From assembly GCA_013178125.1 (NCBI GenBank), contig JABLXJ010000018.1:1-49404 (forward strand): DNA of 49,404 nt, in the 5' to 3' direction. Origin of the DNA: Bacillota bacterium. GTDB lineage: Bacteria > Bacillota > SHA-98 > Ch115 > JABLXJ01. The translations under genes and the position numbers were made by a program. Below are positions 33,458-42,284 of the stretch, in pieces (the first letter of the stretch is position 1; each line of letters starts with the position of its first letter). The notes beneath the pieces are model-generated. The model saw nothing but the letters and a program-made list of their open reading frames with translations. It made no database searches and was not told the DNA's origin.

Positions 33458-34057
33458 TATACTTCTACCCCCTCAACATTCAGTATCCTGATTCTGACCA
33501 CGGTATTTTGATCTTAGATTTTGATCTTAGCCTCGCGCTACCACCTCCCCGGTGATAGTTTCAACGTTATTTAGTGTTGATGCAGTGCGCGCATTTCATC
33601 TTCTATCGGCGCCGCTGGAGTCGACGTGAGGGCCCCCCTGGATCAAATAGGATGATCTGGATGGGCCTGTTTGTCCAGCCTGGCAAGAGAATAGAATATT
33701 CGTGACAAGTGAATAAAACATTCACGAAATGATAGGGGCTAGGGGTATACGACGATGAGCCACAGCGTTGCAATTAGCAACTTATCCTGATGCTGGCCCA
33801 AATAGTTGTCGAAATTGTATACTGGGTTAATTATACTATGCGGTCTTTAACCAGGTCAAGGTAAAAGTAAGCCTGTTGTAAGGATGTTTTGGTTTGGGTG
33901 CGAGAGGAGTTTTTTTGTCGCTTGTCGAAGTTTAGAAAATGTCGAAGCCTGCGGAAAAAGGCTTCCAGATATGATAATATGATATTGCCATATATGCATA
34001 TATGCTGCCAGTATGTGCTATATGCGCTATCTATTATTTTCGATAGGAGATTGAGAG
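33458..34057. other. 600-base divergent spacer, livK / malic enzyme
   Basis: Holds the divergent control regions of livK (minus) and the malic enzyme gene (plus). A dyad is present at 33699-33728. AT-rich runs with TATACT (33831-33836) and a stretch of ATATGCATAT near 33993 lie on the malic enzyme side, but no promoter with good spacing is certain. Short frames here have no ribosome binding site. Confidence 0.4.
33699..33728. promoter_or_regulatory. Dyad TTCGTGA-N16-TCACGAA, possible operator
   Basis: Perfect 7-bp inverted repeats 16 bases apart, with an inner pair GTGAAT-N5-ATTCAC (33709-33725). It lies about 245 bases upstream of livK and 330 upstream of the malic enzyme gene. The spacing would suit a dimeric regulator; which one is unknown. 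Confidence 0.4.
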
Positions 34058-35401
34058 ATGACGACGCGCGACGAACTACTTGCGAAGGCTAGAAAACCGG
34101 CTGAGGTTGCGATGAAGCTTCACCCATTCTACAGGGGGAAGATAGAGGTAACCCCCAAGTGTGCTATCAGGAGCCTGGATGATTTTGCCGTCTGGTATAC
34201 ACCTGGCGTGGCCGAACCGTGCAAGGCCATCAAGGCCGACAAGGAGCTTGTCTACGAATATACGAACAAGTGGAACACGGTGGCAGTCGTCTCAGATGGG
34301 AGCAGGGTGCTTGGCCTGGGCGACATCGGGCCCGAGGCGGGACTTCCGGTGATGGAGGGGAAGTCCTTGATATTCAAGTACCTGGGTGGTGTTGACGCCT
34401 TCCCTATCTGCCTTGGAACGAAGGACCCTGATGAGATAATATCCGCGGTTAAATGGCTTGAGCCTTCCTTCGGTGGTGTGAATCTGGAGGACTTCGAGCA
34501 GCCCAAGTGCTTTTACCTCCTTGAGAGGCTGAGAAATGAGCTTGAAATCCCCGTATGGCATGATGACCAGCAGGGCACAGCAGCTGTCACGGTCGCGGGC
34601 CTCATAAACGCCCTGAAGCTTGTCGGTAAGAGGATAGATGAGGTCAAGATAGCCATGGTCGGAGCGGGGGCGGCCAACATCTGCACAGCCAGGATGATAA
34701 TTGCCGCGGGAGCCACCCCTGGTAATATAGTCATGTGCGATAGTAAAGGGACGCTCCACGCCGGCAGGGATGATCTCAAGAGGGCGACAAAATACAGGGA
34801 GAAATGGGACATATGCCTCAAGACTAACAGTCGAGGCGTTGTGGGCGGGATACCGGATGCCATGAAGGGAGCGGATGCCCTGATAGCCCTGTCAAAGCCC
34901 GGGCCGGATGTAATCAGGAGGGAATGGGTGGCAGATATGGCACGGGGTGCGATCGTGTTTGCGTGCGCAAACCCTGTCCCCGAGATATGGCCCTGGGATG
35001 CAAAGGATGCAGGGGCGAGGATAGTGGCCACGGGCAGGTCGGATTTCCCAAACCAGATCAATAACTCCCTCGGCTTTCCCGGCATATTCAGGGGTGCCCT
35101 TGATGTGAGGGCCAGAACCATCACGGATGAGATGTGCATAGCAGCCGCGGTTGAGCTGGCGAAGTGCGCGGAAGACAAGGGTATAAGCGAGGACTACCTG
35201 ATTCCGACGATGGATGACTGGGAGGTCTACCCGCGGGAGGCGGTGGCCGTGGGCCTCAAAGCCATAGAGCTCGGAGTGGCCAGGGTCAAGCCAAGCAGGG
35301 AGGAGCTTTATGAGAAGGCCACCTCCATGATCAAGAGATCCAGGCAGATGACCAGCCTGCTCATGGGGGAGGGGATCATCGCGCCCGCGCCGGAGGCGTG
35401 A
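34058..35401 (+). CDS. NAD(P)-dependent malic enzyme
   Basis: A 447-residue decarboxylating malate dehydrogenase that converts malate to pyruvate and CO2. N-terminal malic domain: VWYTPGVAEPCKAI, VVSDGSRVLGLGDIGPEAGL with the Lys of VMEGKSLIFKYLGGVDAFPI, and the metal-binding NLEDFEQPKCF and VWHDDQQGTA. The NAD-binding domain has IAMVGAGAANICTARMI. The short 410-450 residue form without the phosphotransacetylase tail is typical of Bacillota. AGGAGATTG precedes the ATG. It heads a C4 module with the two fumarase subunit genes. Confidence 0.95.
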   Translation: MTTRDELLAKARKPAEVAMKLHPFYRGKIEVTPKCAIRSLDDFAVWYTPGVAEPCKAIKADKELVYEYTNKWNTVAVVSDGSRVLGLGDIGPEAGLPVMEGKSLIFKYLGGVDAFPICLGTKDPDEIISAVKWLEPSFGGVNLEDFEQPKCFYLLERLRNELEIPVWHDDQQGTAAVTVAGLINALKLVGKRIDEVKIAMVGAGAANICTARMIIAAGATPGNIVMCDSKGTLHAGRDDLKRATKYREKWDICLKTNSRGVVGGIPDAMKGADALIALSKPGPDVIRREWVADMARGAIVFACANPVPEIWPWDAKDAGARIVATGRSDFPNQINNSLGFPGIFRGALDVRARTITDEMCIAAAVELAKCAEDKGISEDYLIPTMDDWEVYPREAVAVGLKAIELGVARVKPSREELYEKATSMIKRSRQMTSLLMGEGIIAPAPEA

Positions 35402-35517
35402 AATAGCAGCGCGAGATGGCGATATGCAGCGATGTCATCTTATGCCATGTCGTGTCATTTCATGCCGTGCTATGCCATGCCATACCATGCCATGAGATGA
35501 AGCCATGAAGCCATGGG
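35402..35517. repeat. ATGCC-rich degenerate tandem tract
   Basis: Units such as TGCCATGCCATACCATGCCA and GAAGCCATGAAGCCATGG fill most of the 146-base spacer before the fumarase alpha gene. It is low-complexity, non-coding, and similar in style to the tracts before dppC and the fumarase beta gene. Confidence 0.6.
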
Positions 35518-35547
35518 ATGGAAGCTGGGAGGGGCGGGTGTGCCGAC

Positions 35548-36399
35548 ATGAGCAGTATGAGGGAGATACACGTTTCGGAAATCATAGAGGCTGTCCGTGC
35601 GCTCTGCATTGAGGCTAACTGCAGCATCGGTGACGATGTAATGGGGGCCCTCGATACGGCTCTGGAGATCGAGGAATCTGAGCAGGGCAGGGAGGCGATC
35701 CGGCAGGTTATCGAGAATAATAGAATAGCCAGGGATGCCCTTATACCTTCCTGCCAGGACACGGGTCTCGCCGTGGTCTTCGTTGAACTGGGCCAGGAGG
35801 TCCATATAGCCGGCGGGCTGCTTTATGATGCAATCAATGAAGGGGTGAGGCGCGGGTATAGCGAGGGCTACCTCAGGAAGTCCGTTGTCCGCGACCCGCT
35901 CCGCCGCGAGAATACGGGGGACAACACCCCTGCGTTCATTCACCTCTCGCTGGTGCCTGGGGACCGTCTTACCATTATGGTGGCACCCAAGGGCGCTGGC
36001 AGTGAGAACATGAGCAGGGTAGCCATGTTGTCGCCCTCGGCTGGGGAGGATGGGGTGAAGGATTTCGTCGTTGAGACTGTCAGGCTTGCCGGTCCTAATC
36101 CGTGCCCGCCGGTTGTTGTGGGCGTGGGGATCGGCGGCGCCTTCGAGGTGGCGGCGTTCCTCGCTAAGAGGGCGCTGCTCCGGCCCCTGGGGGAGAAGAA
36201 TAGGGAGCCTTTTTACGCCCGCATGGAGGATGAGCTTCTAGGAATGATCAACGATCTCGGCATAGGTCCTCAAGGTTTTGGAGGAAGGGTTACGGCCCTC
36301 GGTGTCCATATTGAGGTGATGCCGTGTCACATAGCGAGCCTGCCCGTGGCGGTAAACCTGAATTGTCACGCCTCGCGACATAAAACCATAGTCTTATAG
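35548..36399 (+). CDS. Class I fumarate hydratase, alpha subunit
   Basis: A 283-residue subunit corresponding to the N-terminal half of iron-sulfur fumarase, which interconverts fumarate and malate. The three [4Fe-4S] ligands are visible: Cys69 in PSCQDTG, Cys186 in NPCPPVVVGVGIGG and Cys260 in VMPCHIASLP. GENTGDNTPAFIHLSLVPGD-type sequence (RRENTGDNTPAFIH) is conserved. I choose ATG 35548, with GGGAGGGGCGGG upstream, over 35518. The beta subunit gene follows after 200 bases. The pair could also be L(+)-tartrate dehydratase, but the malic enzyme neighbour supports fumarase. Confidence 0.93.
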   Translation: MSSMREIHVSEIIEAVRALCIEANCSIGDDVMGALDTALEIEESEQGREAIRQVIENNRIARDALIPSCQDTGLAVVFVELGQEVHIAGGLLYDAINEGVRRGYSEGYLRKSVVRDPLRRENTGDNTPAFIHLSLVPGDRLTIMVAPKGAGSENMSRVAMLSPSAGEDGVKDFVVETVRLAGPNPCPPVVVGVGIGGAFEVAAFLAKRALLRPLGEKNREPFYARMEDELLGMINDLGIGPQGFGGRVTALGVHIEVMPCHIASLPVAVNLNCHASRHKTIVL

Positions 36400-36560
36400 T
36401 GTACGGGTAGAAGATTTAGTGTACGGGTAGATTGCTCTACAGGTGGATTGCCTTTGAACCAGGAGTTAGGGGCAGGAATAGTGCTCGAAGTTGGTGTGAA
36501 GCTGGGGCTGAAATGTGGCCGGAGCTAGAGCTAGAGCTAGGGCTAGAACTGGAGTCAGTG
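36397..36560. repeat. Short repeats between the two fumarase genes
   Basis: TAGTGTACGGGTAGA occurs twice (36397-36411, overlapping the alpha-subunit stop codon, and 36417-36431). Further on, GAGCTA is repeated (GGAGCTAGAGCTAGAGCTAG, then GGGCTAGAACTGGAG, 36520-36555). No gene is seen; the tract looks like a product of slippage. Confidence 0.6.
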
Positions 36561-36598
36561 GATTGGAATCAGGGTTGAGAGTGGGAAAAGGAATGGAT

Positions 36599-37183
36599 AT
36601 GAGAATAGGAGCCGAAGATCCCATCAAGCTTACAACGCCCCTTGACGACGCTGATGTGGTGAGCCTTAGATCAGGGGATCGGGTCAGAATCCATGGATTC
36701 ATATATACGGCCAGAGATGCTGCCCATGCAAGGCTTATCGAGCTCATAAGGGAGGGGGGGCCTCTCCCCTTTTCCTTAGAGGGGCAGGTAATTTACTATG
36801 CCGGGCCTGCTCCGGCCAGGCCCGGGATGGCCGTGGGTCCATGCGGGCCGACAACAAGCTACAGGATGGATGCCTATGCTCCGGCCCTGATAGAACATGG
36901 TTTAAGGGGTATGATAGGCAAGGGCTCGAGGGGTGAGGCGGTAAAGGAGGCGATGCGGCGGCACCGGGCGGTTTATTTTGCCGCCGTGGGTGGGGCTGCA
37001 GCATTGCTCTCCAGGAGGGTCCGCGCATGCGAACTCGTAGCCTATGAGGACCTGGGGCCAGAGGCGATTTACAGGCTTCAGGTTGAAGATTTTCCCGTGG
37101 TTGTCATTAATGATATTTACGGTGGCGACCTTTATGAGGCGGGGCTGCAGCACTACCGGCGGGATCGGCGGGATAACCGGTAG
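36599..37183 (+). CDS. Class I fumarate hydratase, beta subunit
   Basis: A 194-residue subunit equal to the C-terminal half of class I fumarase. Family stretches: LRSGDRVRIHGFIYTARDAA, the YYAGPAPARPG and VGPCGPTTSYRMD motifs, GMIGKGSR and VYFAAVGGAAALLSRRV. ATG 36599 is preceded by AAAAGGA at six bases; ATG 36593 is possible. The ordinary spacing to the alpha gene is enlarged by short tandem repeats. Confidence 0.92.
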   Translation: MRIGAEDPIKLTTPLDDADVVSLRSGDRVRIHGFIYTARDAAHARLIELIREGGPLPFSLEGQVIYYAGPAPARPGMAVGPCGPTTSYRMDAYAPALIEHGLRGMIGKGSRGEAVKEAMRRHRAVYFAAVGGAAALLSRRVRACELVAYEDLGPEAIYRLQVEDFPVVVINDIYGGDLYEAGLQHYRRDRRDNR

Positions 37184-37483
37184 AATGATATGGGAAGAGG
37201 GATGAGCGGGAAGATGGCAACAGCAGTGACCCGGTTGAAAAGGGATTGACCTGGGATTTGAAGGGGAAGGGTCAACCGGAAGAACCGGAAGAATGATAGA
37301 AAGAGTAGGTCAGCAGGTAGAGTAGGTAGATCAGTAAGAAGGGTAAATCAGAATTTGAGGGAATTTTACGGGTGTAGAAGAAGGAATCAGAAAGAGCCGG
37401 GTTTAAAATAGAATAAAAATATAGAGGTAAGGCTGAATCAGGGGTTGGTCATATATCATGTCATGAGGGGGGATTGCTCAAAG
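37184..37483. other. 300-base purine-rich spacer before the PlsY-like gene
   Basis: Low-complexity G/A-rich sequence with repeated AGGTAGA, GTAGGT and GGAAGAA units. No gene, promoter or terminator is convincing. GAGGGGGGA near 37466 is the only ribosome binding site. Confidence 0.4.
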
Positions 37484-38068
37484 ATGAAACTTGCGATGCT
37501 CGCCCTGGCTAGCTATCTCCTGGGGTCGATCCCTTTTGCTTATATCTTTGCAAAGTTATTTAAGGGAATGGACATACGCCGGGTCGGCTCAGGGAATGTA
37601 GGTACTGTGAATGTTTTTAAGTCGGTTGGTATCATCCCGGGCGCGCTTACTGGAATGGCCGATTTCGGGAAGGGGATGCTGGCGGTGGTGCTTGCCAGGT
37701 TTAGCTCATGCGATATGCCATCCGCCGCCCTGCTCGCTATCTTGTGTGCGATGATAGGCCATAACTGGCCTATATGGCTTAGCTTTGAAGGTGGTGGCGG
37801 GCTCGCCACCTTCGGTGGAGGGCTCATCATGCTTTCGGCCAGTTCAGCGCTTTTACTCCTGGGACTCTGGGGCGCCTCTTACGCTCTCACCCGCCACAAG
37901 TATTTGAGTTCGGTGTTTACCTGCTTCTCCATACCTGTATGTCTCGGCATCTACGAGGGATCGTGGACCTATTTCATCTTCGGTTTCAGCATGGGCCTGA
38001 CGTTGGCGTTTAAGCAGATCCTCGCGTGGGTTAAATACGGGCGAGCGCGGGTTGGGGAAGCGGGCTAA
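37484..38068 (+). CDS. PlsY-like acyltransferase with altered motifs
   Basis: A 194-residue polytopic membrane protein that resembles PlsY, the acyl-phosphate:glycerol-3-phosphate acyltransferase. Similar features are LASYLLGSIPFAYIFAKLFKG (helix 1), RRVGSGNVGTVNVFKSVG (usually GSGNxGATN) and MIGHNWPIWLSFEGGGGLAT, where the canonical FRGGKGVAT is changed: the lysine-containing GGKG reads GGGG. The third PlsY motif near the C-terminus is not seen. It may therefore be a diverged paralogue with lost or altered activity. GAGGGGGGA precedes ATG 37484. The maltokinase start is 34 bases downstream. Confidence 0.75.
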   Translation: MKLAMLALASYLLGSIPFAYIFAKLFKGMDIRRVGSGNVGTVNVFKSVGIIPGALTGMADFGKGMLAVVLARFSSCDMPSAALLAILCAMIGHNWPIWLSFEGGGGLATFGGGLIMLSASSALLLLGLWGASYALTRHKYLSSVFTCFSIPVCLGIYEGSWTYFIFGFSMGLTLAFKQILAWVKYGRARVGEAG

Positions 38069-38102
38069 ATATGGGGAATACTATCTCCCGGAGGAGACGT
38101 GC

Positions 38103-39863
38103 ATGCCTGATGAATCTGAATCTAGGTGGATGGGGAAATTCCCTGCTGATTTGACCCTCGCCGAGCTGGCTCGGGCCCTCATGGGCATAGTCCCGCATAT
38201 TGACAACTCCTACTTCAGCCGGGCACGCTGGTTTCAGCACAAGCATGTAATGATATCCGGGAAGCGTCTCAGGGACGTAGGGGAGATAAGATCAGGTGAG
38301 AACATAGCCCTGCCCGCCATTATTGACATAGACTTCAAGAAGTGTGATTCAAAAGGCGAAGGCACGAAAGGCGAAGATACGGAGCCGTATTACGTGCCGG
38401 TTCTCCTGCAATCCCGGCGGCGATCCTGGCGCTGGGTAGGTGCAGACCAAGATCACCCCGCCGGAACTCCAGGCGCGCTGGGCCCAGGCACCCCGAACAT
38501 GCAGGGTCCGGGTATGCTTCTCCATGTAAACGAATGGGAGGGCTCCCCGGCCTTTTCTCTTTATGATGGTGTAGCATCCCCTATTTTCATTAGCGCAATC
38601 GTTGACAAAATGCGAAACTCAGACGATCTCCCGGCGATGCGTGGAGGGTTCCATTTCCGGAGGGTTGGTAAAGCCCTGGAGCAATGGGGAGAAGTCACAG
38701 CTGCGCACGCGCTCCCCGGTGAGCACAGTAACAGCCTGGTCGTGGTTGAGGATGAGTCTGGATATCGCGGCGTCTTGAAGGTTTTCAGGAGGCTTCTACC
38801 AGGTATCTCCCCTGAACTCGAGATGCTCCTGAGATTGCAGCTGGAGACGCAGTTCCGGGCTATGCCGCTGGCCCATGGATATATGAGCTACTGCGATGAG
38901 TCGCGGCGCGAGTATACAATCTGCCTCCTGCAGGAGTTCCTGGAAAACTCCGGAGATGCCTGGGAGCTTTTCCTTGAATGCCTGGGGCGTGATTCTGGAA
39001 CAGATGAATACGTCGAGGAGCTTGCCTGCCTGGTTGCCGACTTACACTTTGCCCTTGCCTCGCTCTCGGGCCCGGACTTCGTCCCGGAGCCGGTCACGGA
39101 ATCTGATATAGATGGTATACGCCATCGGATAAAGCAGAAGCTGGCTGAGCTTATTCCCGTCCTGAAGAGGCTGACGGCGCGCTATCCGGATAATACCGGT
39201 AAGATAAGGGCCATGGCGGACGAGGTTGTGGCCGGGAGGCGAGAGCTCGAGAGGACCATAGAGTCTCTGGTGTCGGGCGTGGTCAATAAGGAGGGAATAG
39301 GGGGAGCGATTGGAGCCGGGGCGAAGTTTAGAATTCACGGTGATCTGCATCTCGGCCAGTTTCTCTGGATGGGCCAGGGTTCGGGTTTCGCTGTCATAGA
39401 CTTTGAGGGGGAGCCCTTAAGGGGGATAGGACAGAGGCGACTTAAGGAGAGCCCTTTGAGGGATCTGGCTGGTGTATTGCGGTCCTTTGATTATGCAGCT
39501 CATTCAGCCCATTCGCCTTTGATTCGTCCCGGTCATCTGATTGATTCTGACTGCCCGGTTGACTCTGGGGCCAACCCCGGTGATGAAGACTCGCCTCTGG
39601 CCGGGTTAGGCCGGGCTCCGGTGGAACGGGCCCTGGCGGAATGGCTTAAGCACACAGAGGAGTTGTTTATAACCTCCTACCTCCGACACACGATGGAGCT
39701 GGGGGGGCGATATCTCCCGGAAAGCGAAAGGCTGTTTAAATCATTACTTTCGATATTCAAACTGGAGAAGTCCATGTATGAGGTTCTCTATGAGGTGGGC
39801 AACAGGCCGGGATGGGTTGGGATTCCGCTTGCCGGTATGGTGGGTATCCTCCGGGAGCTTTAG
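38103..39863 (+). CDS. Maltokinase (Mak/Pep2 family)
   Basis: A 586-residue kinase of the aminoglycoside-phosphotransferase fold that phosphorylates maltose to maltose-1-phosphate, the donor for GlgE. Features: N-terminal cap region (PHIDNSYFSRARWFQHKH), catalytic HGD at residues 412-414 in FRIHGDLHLGQFLWMGQG, the metal-binding DFEGEP, SPLRDLAGVLRSFDYAA, and a C-terminal EKSMYEVLYEVGNRPGWVGI typical of Mak. Residues about 80-150 are an odd charged and Pro/Gly-rich insert. ATG 38103 has GGAGGAGA upstream. Neither TreS nor GlgE is in the window, but the GT4 glucan synthase gene follows. Some bacterial proteins annotated as trehalose synthase fusions share this domain. Confidence 0.88.
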   Translation: MPDESESRWMGKFPADLTLAELARALMGIVPHIDNSYFSRARWFQHKHVMISGKRLRDVGEIRSGENIALPAIIDIDFKKCDSKGEGTKGEDTEPYYVPVLLQSRRRSWRWVGADQDHPAGTPGALGPGTPNMQGPGMLLHVNEWEGSPAFSLYDGVASPIFISAIVDKMRNSDDLPAMRGGFHFRRVGKALEQWGEVTAAHALPGEHSNSLVVVEDESGYRGVLKVFRRLLPGISPELEMLLRLQLETQFRAMPLAHGYMSYCDESRREYTICLLQEFLENSGDAWELFLECLGRDSGTDEYVEELACLVADLHFALASLSGPDFVPEPVTESDIDGIRHRIKQKLAELIPVLKRLTARYPDNTGKIRAMADEVVAGRRELERTIESLVSGVVNKEGIGGAIGAGAKFRIHGDLHLGQFLWMGQGSGFAVIDFEGEPLRGIGQRRLKESPLRDLAGVLRSFDYAAHSAHSPLIRPGHLIDSDCPVDSGANPGDEDSPLAGLGRAPVERALAEWLKHTEELFITSYLRHTMELGGRYLPESERLFKSLLSIFKLEKSMYEVLYEVGNRPGWVGIPLAGMVGILREL

Positions 39864-39941
39864 TTTTTGTTTAAAACTATCACCATGGTTTGCGGTTTGC
39901 GCGCTACCTCGAAAATAAATATTACCTCAGTTAAAGACGTT

Positions 39942-40056
39942 TCCATTCTCTGATGGTGCCGCTTATGCGGCATGGGTGTCTATCCCGAAAATGACTCAAT
40001 TACTTTCAGAGAATTTTCACCAGACATTTTCACTCTCCGTGACGTCGCGGCATGAA
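39942..40056 (-). repeat. Dispersed intergenic repeat, copy C (two units)
   Basis: Reverse orientation. On the minus strand it reads CATGCCGCGACG, GGAGAGTGAAAATGTCTGG, TCTGAAAGTAATTGAG and GTCATTTTCGGGATAGACAC with a second CCCATGCCGC...GCGGCACCATC and GAGAATG. Same blocks as copies A, B and D; here the ATGCCGC/GCGGCA hairpin is complete. Confidence 0.75.
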
Positions 40057-40133
40057 GGCCTAACCTGACCTGAGTCGGTTGAGGGAGCGGAGGTGCGCGG
40101 AGGTACGCAGGAGGTACACAGGACAAAACGAAG

Positions 40134-41372
40134 ATGAAAAAGCACGAGATAGAACGCGGCCAATGTGAGCAAGATGGGGCCGCCAAGCGTAATGGCTATG
40201 AAGTCACCATTATGACCAATGAATACCCCCCTAATGTTTACGGAGGGGCCGGCGTTCACGTTGAGTATCTTACAAAATTCCTGTCTGAATTAATCAGGGT
40301 GGAGGTCAGGTGCTTCGGAGAACAACGGTTCGAAGGTGGTTCGCTGAGGGTAAGGGGTTACCTGCCGTGGGAGGTGCTTAAAGCAACGGGTGATCCGCGC
40401 CTGATGAAGGCAATATCCCCATTTTCGGTCAATCTGGCCATGGTAGCTGACCCACTGGATTCGAAGGTCGTTCACTGCCATACCTGGTATACATTTATGG
40501 CGGGGTTTATGGCAAAGATGCTTTACAATGTGCCCCTGGTCACAACCATCCACAGCCTGGAGCCCCTCCGCCCATGGAAGGAGAACCAGTTAGGCAGGGC
40601 ATATCGTCTGAGTTCATGGATGGAGGAGATGGGGATAAGGGCGTCGGACAGGATAATCGCGGTTTCAAATGGAATGAGGGAGGATATCTTGCGGTGCTAC
40701 CCTGTGGACGCGGCCAGGGTGGTGGTCATATACAATGGCATAGATACTGTGGAGTATCGCAGGACGCCGGATGATGAGGCCCTCAAGGAATATGGTATCC
40801 AGGGTCGTTATATCCTGTTTGTAGGACGGATAACCCAGCAGAAGGGCATTCTTCATCTTGTTGACGCCGCATCTTTCTTCCCGGAGGGGGTTAAACTGGT
40901 CCTGTGCGCCAGCGCCCCAGACACTGAGGAGGACTTGAGAAGGCTTAGGGATAGAATCTCCGGAAAGAACAATATAATCTGGATTGACCAGATGGTTGAG
41001 AAGAAGAAATTAATTCAACTATATAGCCACGCAGCCGTCTTTGCGTGCCCCTCGGTCTATGAGCCCTTCGGGATTATCAACCTCGAGGCGATGTCATGTG
41101 AGACCCCGGTCGTTGCGAGCGCCGTCGGCGGGATTAAGGAAGTGGTGGTTGACGGCGAGACCGGCCTCCTCGTTGAGCCCGGGAACCCGGTTGCGATTGC
41201 CGATGCTGTAAAGCGGGTTCTGGGTGATGAAGATCTAAGGGGAAGATTGGGTAGAAATGGGCGTAGGCGAGTTGAGGCTTATTTCGGGTGGGATGTCATT
41301 GCAAGGAAGACAAAAGCCCTTTATGATGAGATTCTGGAAACGCCTAATCCTGATCCCCCGTCTCGACCCTAG
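40134..41372 (+). CDS. glgM: GT4 glycogen synthase, GlgM/GlgA (actinobacterial type)
   Basis: A 412-residue GT-B fold glycosyltransferase. It matches the GT4 glycogen synthase type of actinobacteria, now known to make alpha-maltose-1-phosphate from ADP-glucose and glucose-1-phosphate. Seen: MTNEYPPNVYGGAGVHVEYL (acceptor loop), VVHCHTWYTFMAGFMAKML, TTIHSLEPLRPWKENQLG, RILFVGRITQQKG-like ILFVGRITQQKGILHLVDAA and the EPFGIINLEAMSCETPVVAS nucleotide-binding EX7E motif. The first 25 residues before MTNEYPP are charged and weakly supported by any ribosome binding site (AGGAGG is 20 bases upstream), so the true start may be later. Placed after maltokinase: both enzymes supply maltose-1-phosphate to GlgE. 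Confidence 0.9.
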   Translation: MKKHEIERGQCEQDGAAKRNGYEVTIMTNEYPPNVYGGAGVHVEYLTKFLSELIRVEVRCFGEQRFEGGSLRVRGYLPWEVLKATGDPRLMKAISPFSVNLAMVADPLDSKVVHCHTWYTFMAGFMAKMLYNVPLVTTIHSLEPLRPWKENQLGRAYRLSSWMEEMGIRASDRIIAVSNGMREDILRCYPVDAARVVVIYNGIDTVEYRRTPDDEALKEYGIQGRYILFVGRITQQKGILHLVDAASFFPEGVKLVLCASAPDTEEDLRRLRDRISGKNNIIWIDQMVEKKKLIQLYSHAAVFACPSVYEPFGIINLEAMSCETPVVASAVGGIKEVVVDGETGLLVEPGNPVAIADAVKRVLGDEDLRGRLGRNGRRRVEAYFGWDVIARKTKALYDEILETPNPDPPSRP

Positions 41373-41685
41373 GGCGCATCTCTTGACGGGAGGGATCCAG
41401 CGCTAAAGCTTGGACTCCGGGGGCCTCGCACGGGAGCGCCGAGAGCCCCGGGGTGGGGGGCCCTGAGGTAGGGGATGGGCATGAGTTGAGGGGCATAGGG
41501 CGAGTCTAATGTAAAATATTGAACAAAAAAGTATGATATTTCAGCATATGTGTTGACAAGGAGACCTTTGCCTCATATGATGGTATTGAAGGCAAATTCT
41601 TGTAGTGCTGAGACTCTATGCGGAGATGCCCAGCTGGTGCTGGCGGCCTGGGCCAGTATACGGCATCACCGGGGGGGATGGCTTA
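41373..41685. other. Spacer upstream of MerR gene
   Basis: 313 bases. GC-rich imperfect stems (GGGGGCCTCGCACGGGAGCG...CCCCGGGGTGGGGGGCCC) lie at 41418-41463, possibly terminating the glucan operon. The promoter at 41553-41581 follows. The MerR ribosome binding site GGGGGGGATGG is at its end. Confidence 0.45.
41553..41581 (+). promoter_or_regulatory. Consensus promoter of the MerR/amidase run
   Basis: TTGACA (41553-41558), 17 bases, TATGAT (41576-41581). The MerR start is 104 bases downstream. Five genes follow on the same strand with no strong terminator, so it may serve the whole run to rdgB. Confidence 0.75.
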
Positions 41686-42201
41686 ATGCATAAGGAGTTA
41701 CAGGCTTTACATATGCCAAGGGATATCGCAGATATCCTCGACAACCTCGAACTGACTATAGGGCAGGTTGCTAAGCTGGGAGGTGTTACCTCGAGACAGG
41801 TCTCATACTGGACGGAAAAGGGGGTGATAAGCGCAAAAAGGGAGCCCGGCAGGGCCCAGTATTATGATTTAGATGCCGTGCGAAAGGTCCGGCTTGTCAA
41901 GGAGTTACTCGATTGCGGGTATACGCTGGCGACTGCTGCTGAAGAGGCTGAGCGGATTATGCTGGCTGAGGGCACCGGTAGAGGCGAGACTATTACTGCC
42001 TCTCCTAGAGCGGGAGATGGGTCACCCATTGCGAGGGATGAAGGGAGAACATATATGGCGGGCCTGGCACCTCAGGACCTGCGGGAGAGATTAGAGGGGC
42101 TTGAGGCTCGTATACGACATCTCGAAACCCTTTTGAAAGGGGCCGGGATCCCTAGCCCACGCGCGGAAGGAATCAGCCGTGCGAGGCGGAGTGATATATA
42201 G
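41686..42201 (+). CDS. MerR-family transcriptional regulator
   Basis: A 171-residue regulator. Winged helix-turn-helix about residues 20-75: LTIGQVAKLGGVTSRQVSYW, TEKGVISAKREPGRAQYYDL and the DLDAVRKVRLVKELLDCGYT helix. After a flexible linker with RAGDGSPIARDEG there is a coiled-coil-like C-terminus (LRERLEGLEARIRHLETLLK). No metal-binding cysteines are seen, so it resembles the GlnR/HspR subgroup rather than MerR itself. ATG 41686 has GGGGGGGATGG upstream. Its target is unknown; the following coiled-coil protein gene is 83 bases away. Confidence 0.85.
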   Translation: MHKELQALHMPRDIADILDNLELTIGQVAKLGGVTSRQVSYWTEKGVISAKREPGRAQYYDLDAVRKVRLVKELLDCGYTLATAAEEAERIMLAEGTGRGETITASPRAGDGSPIARDEGRTYMAGLAPQDLRERLEGLEARIRHLETLLKGAGIPSPRAEGISRARRSDI

Positions 42202-42284
42202 AAAAATCAAGTCCGACCTGCTTCAAGGTCCTCCGGACTCCCTGCAGGGACCGGAAGAATGGAGAAGGGGGATGAAACCAGGAC

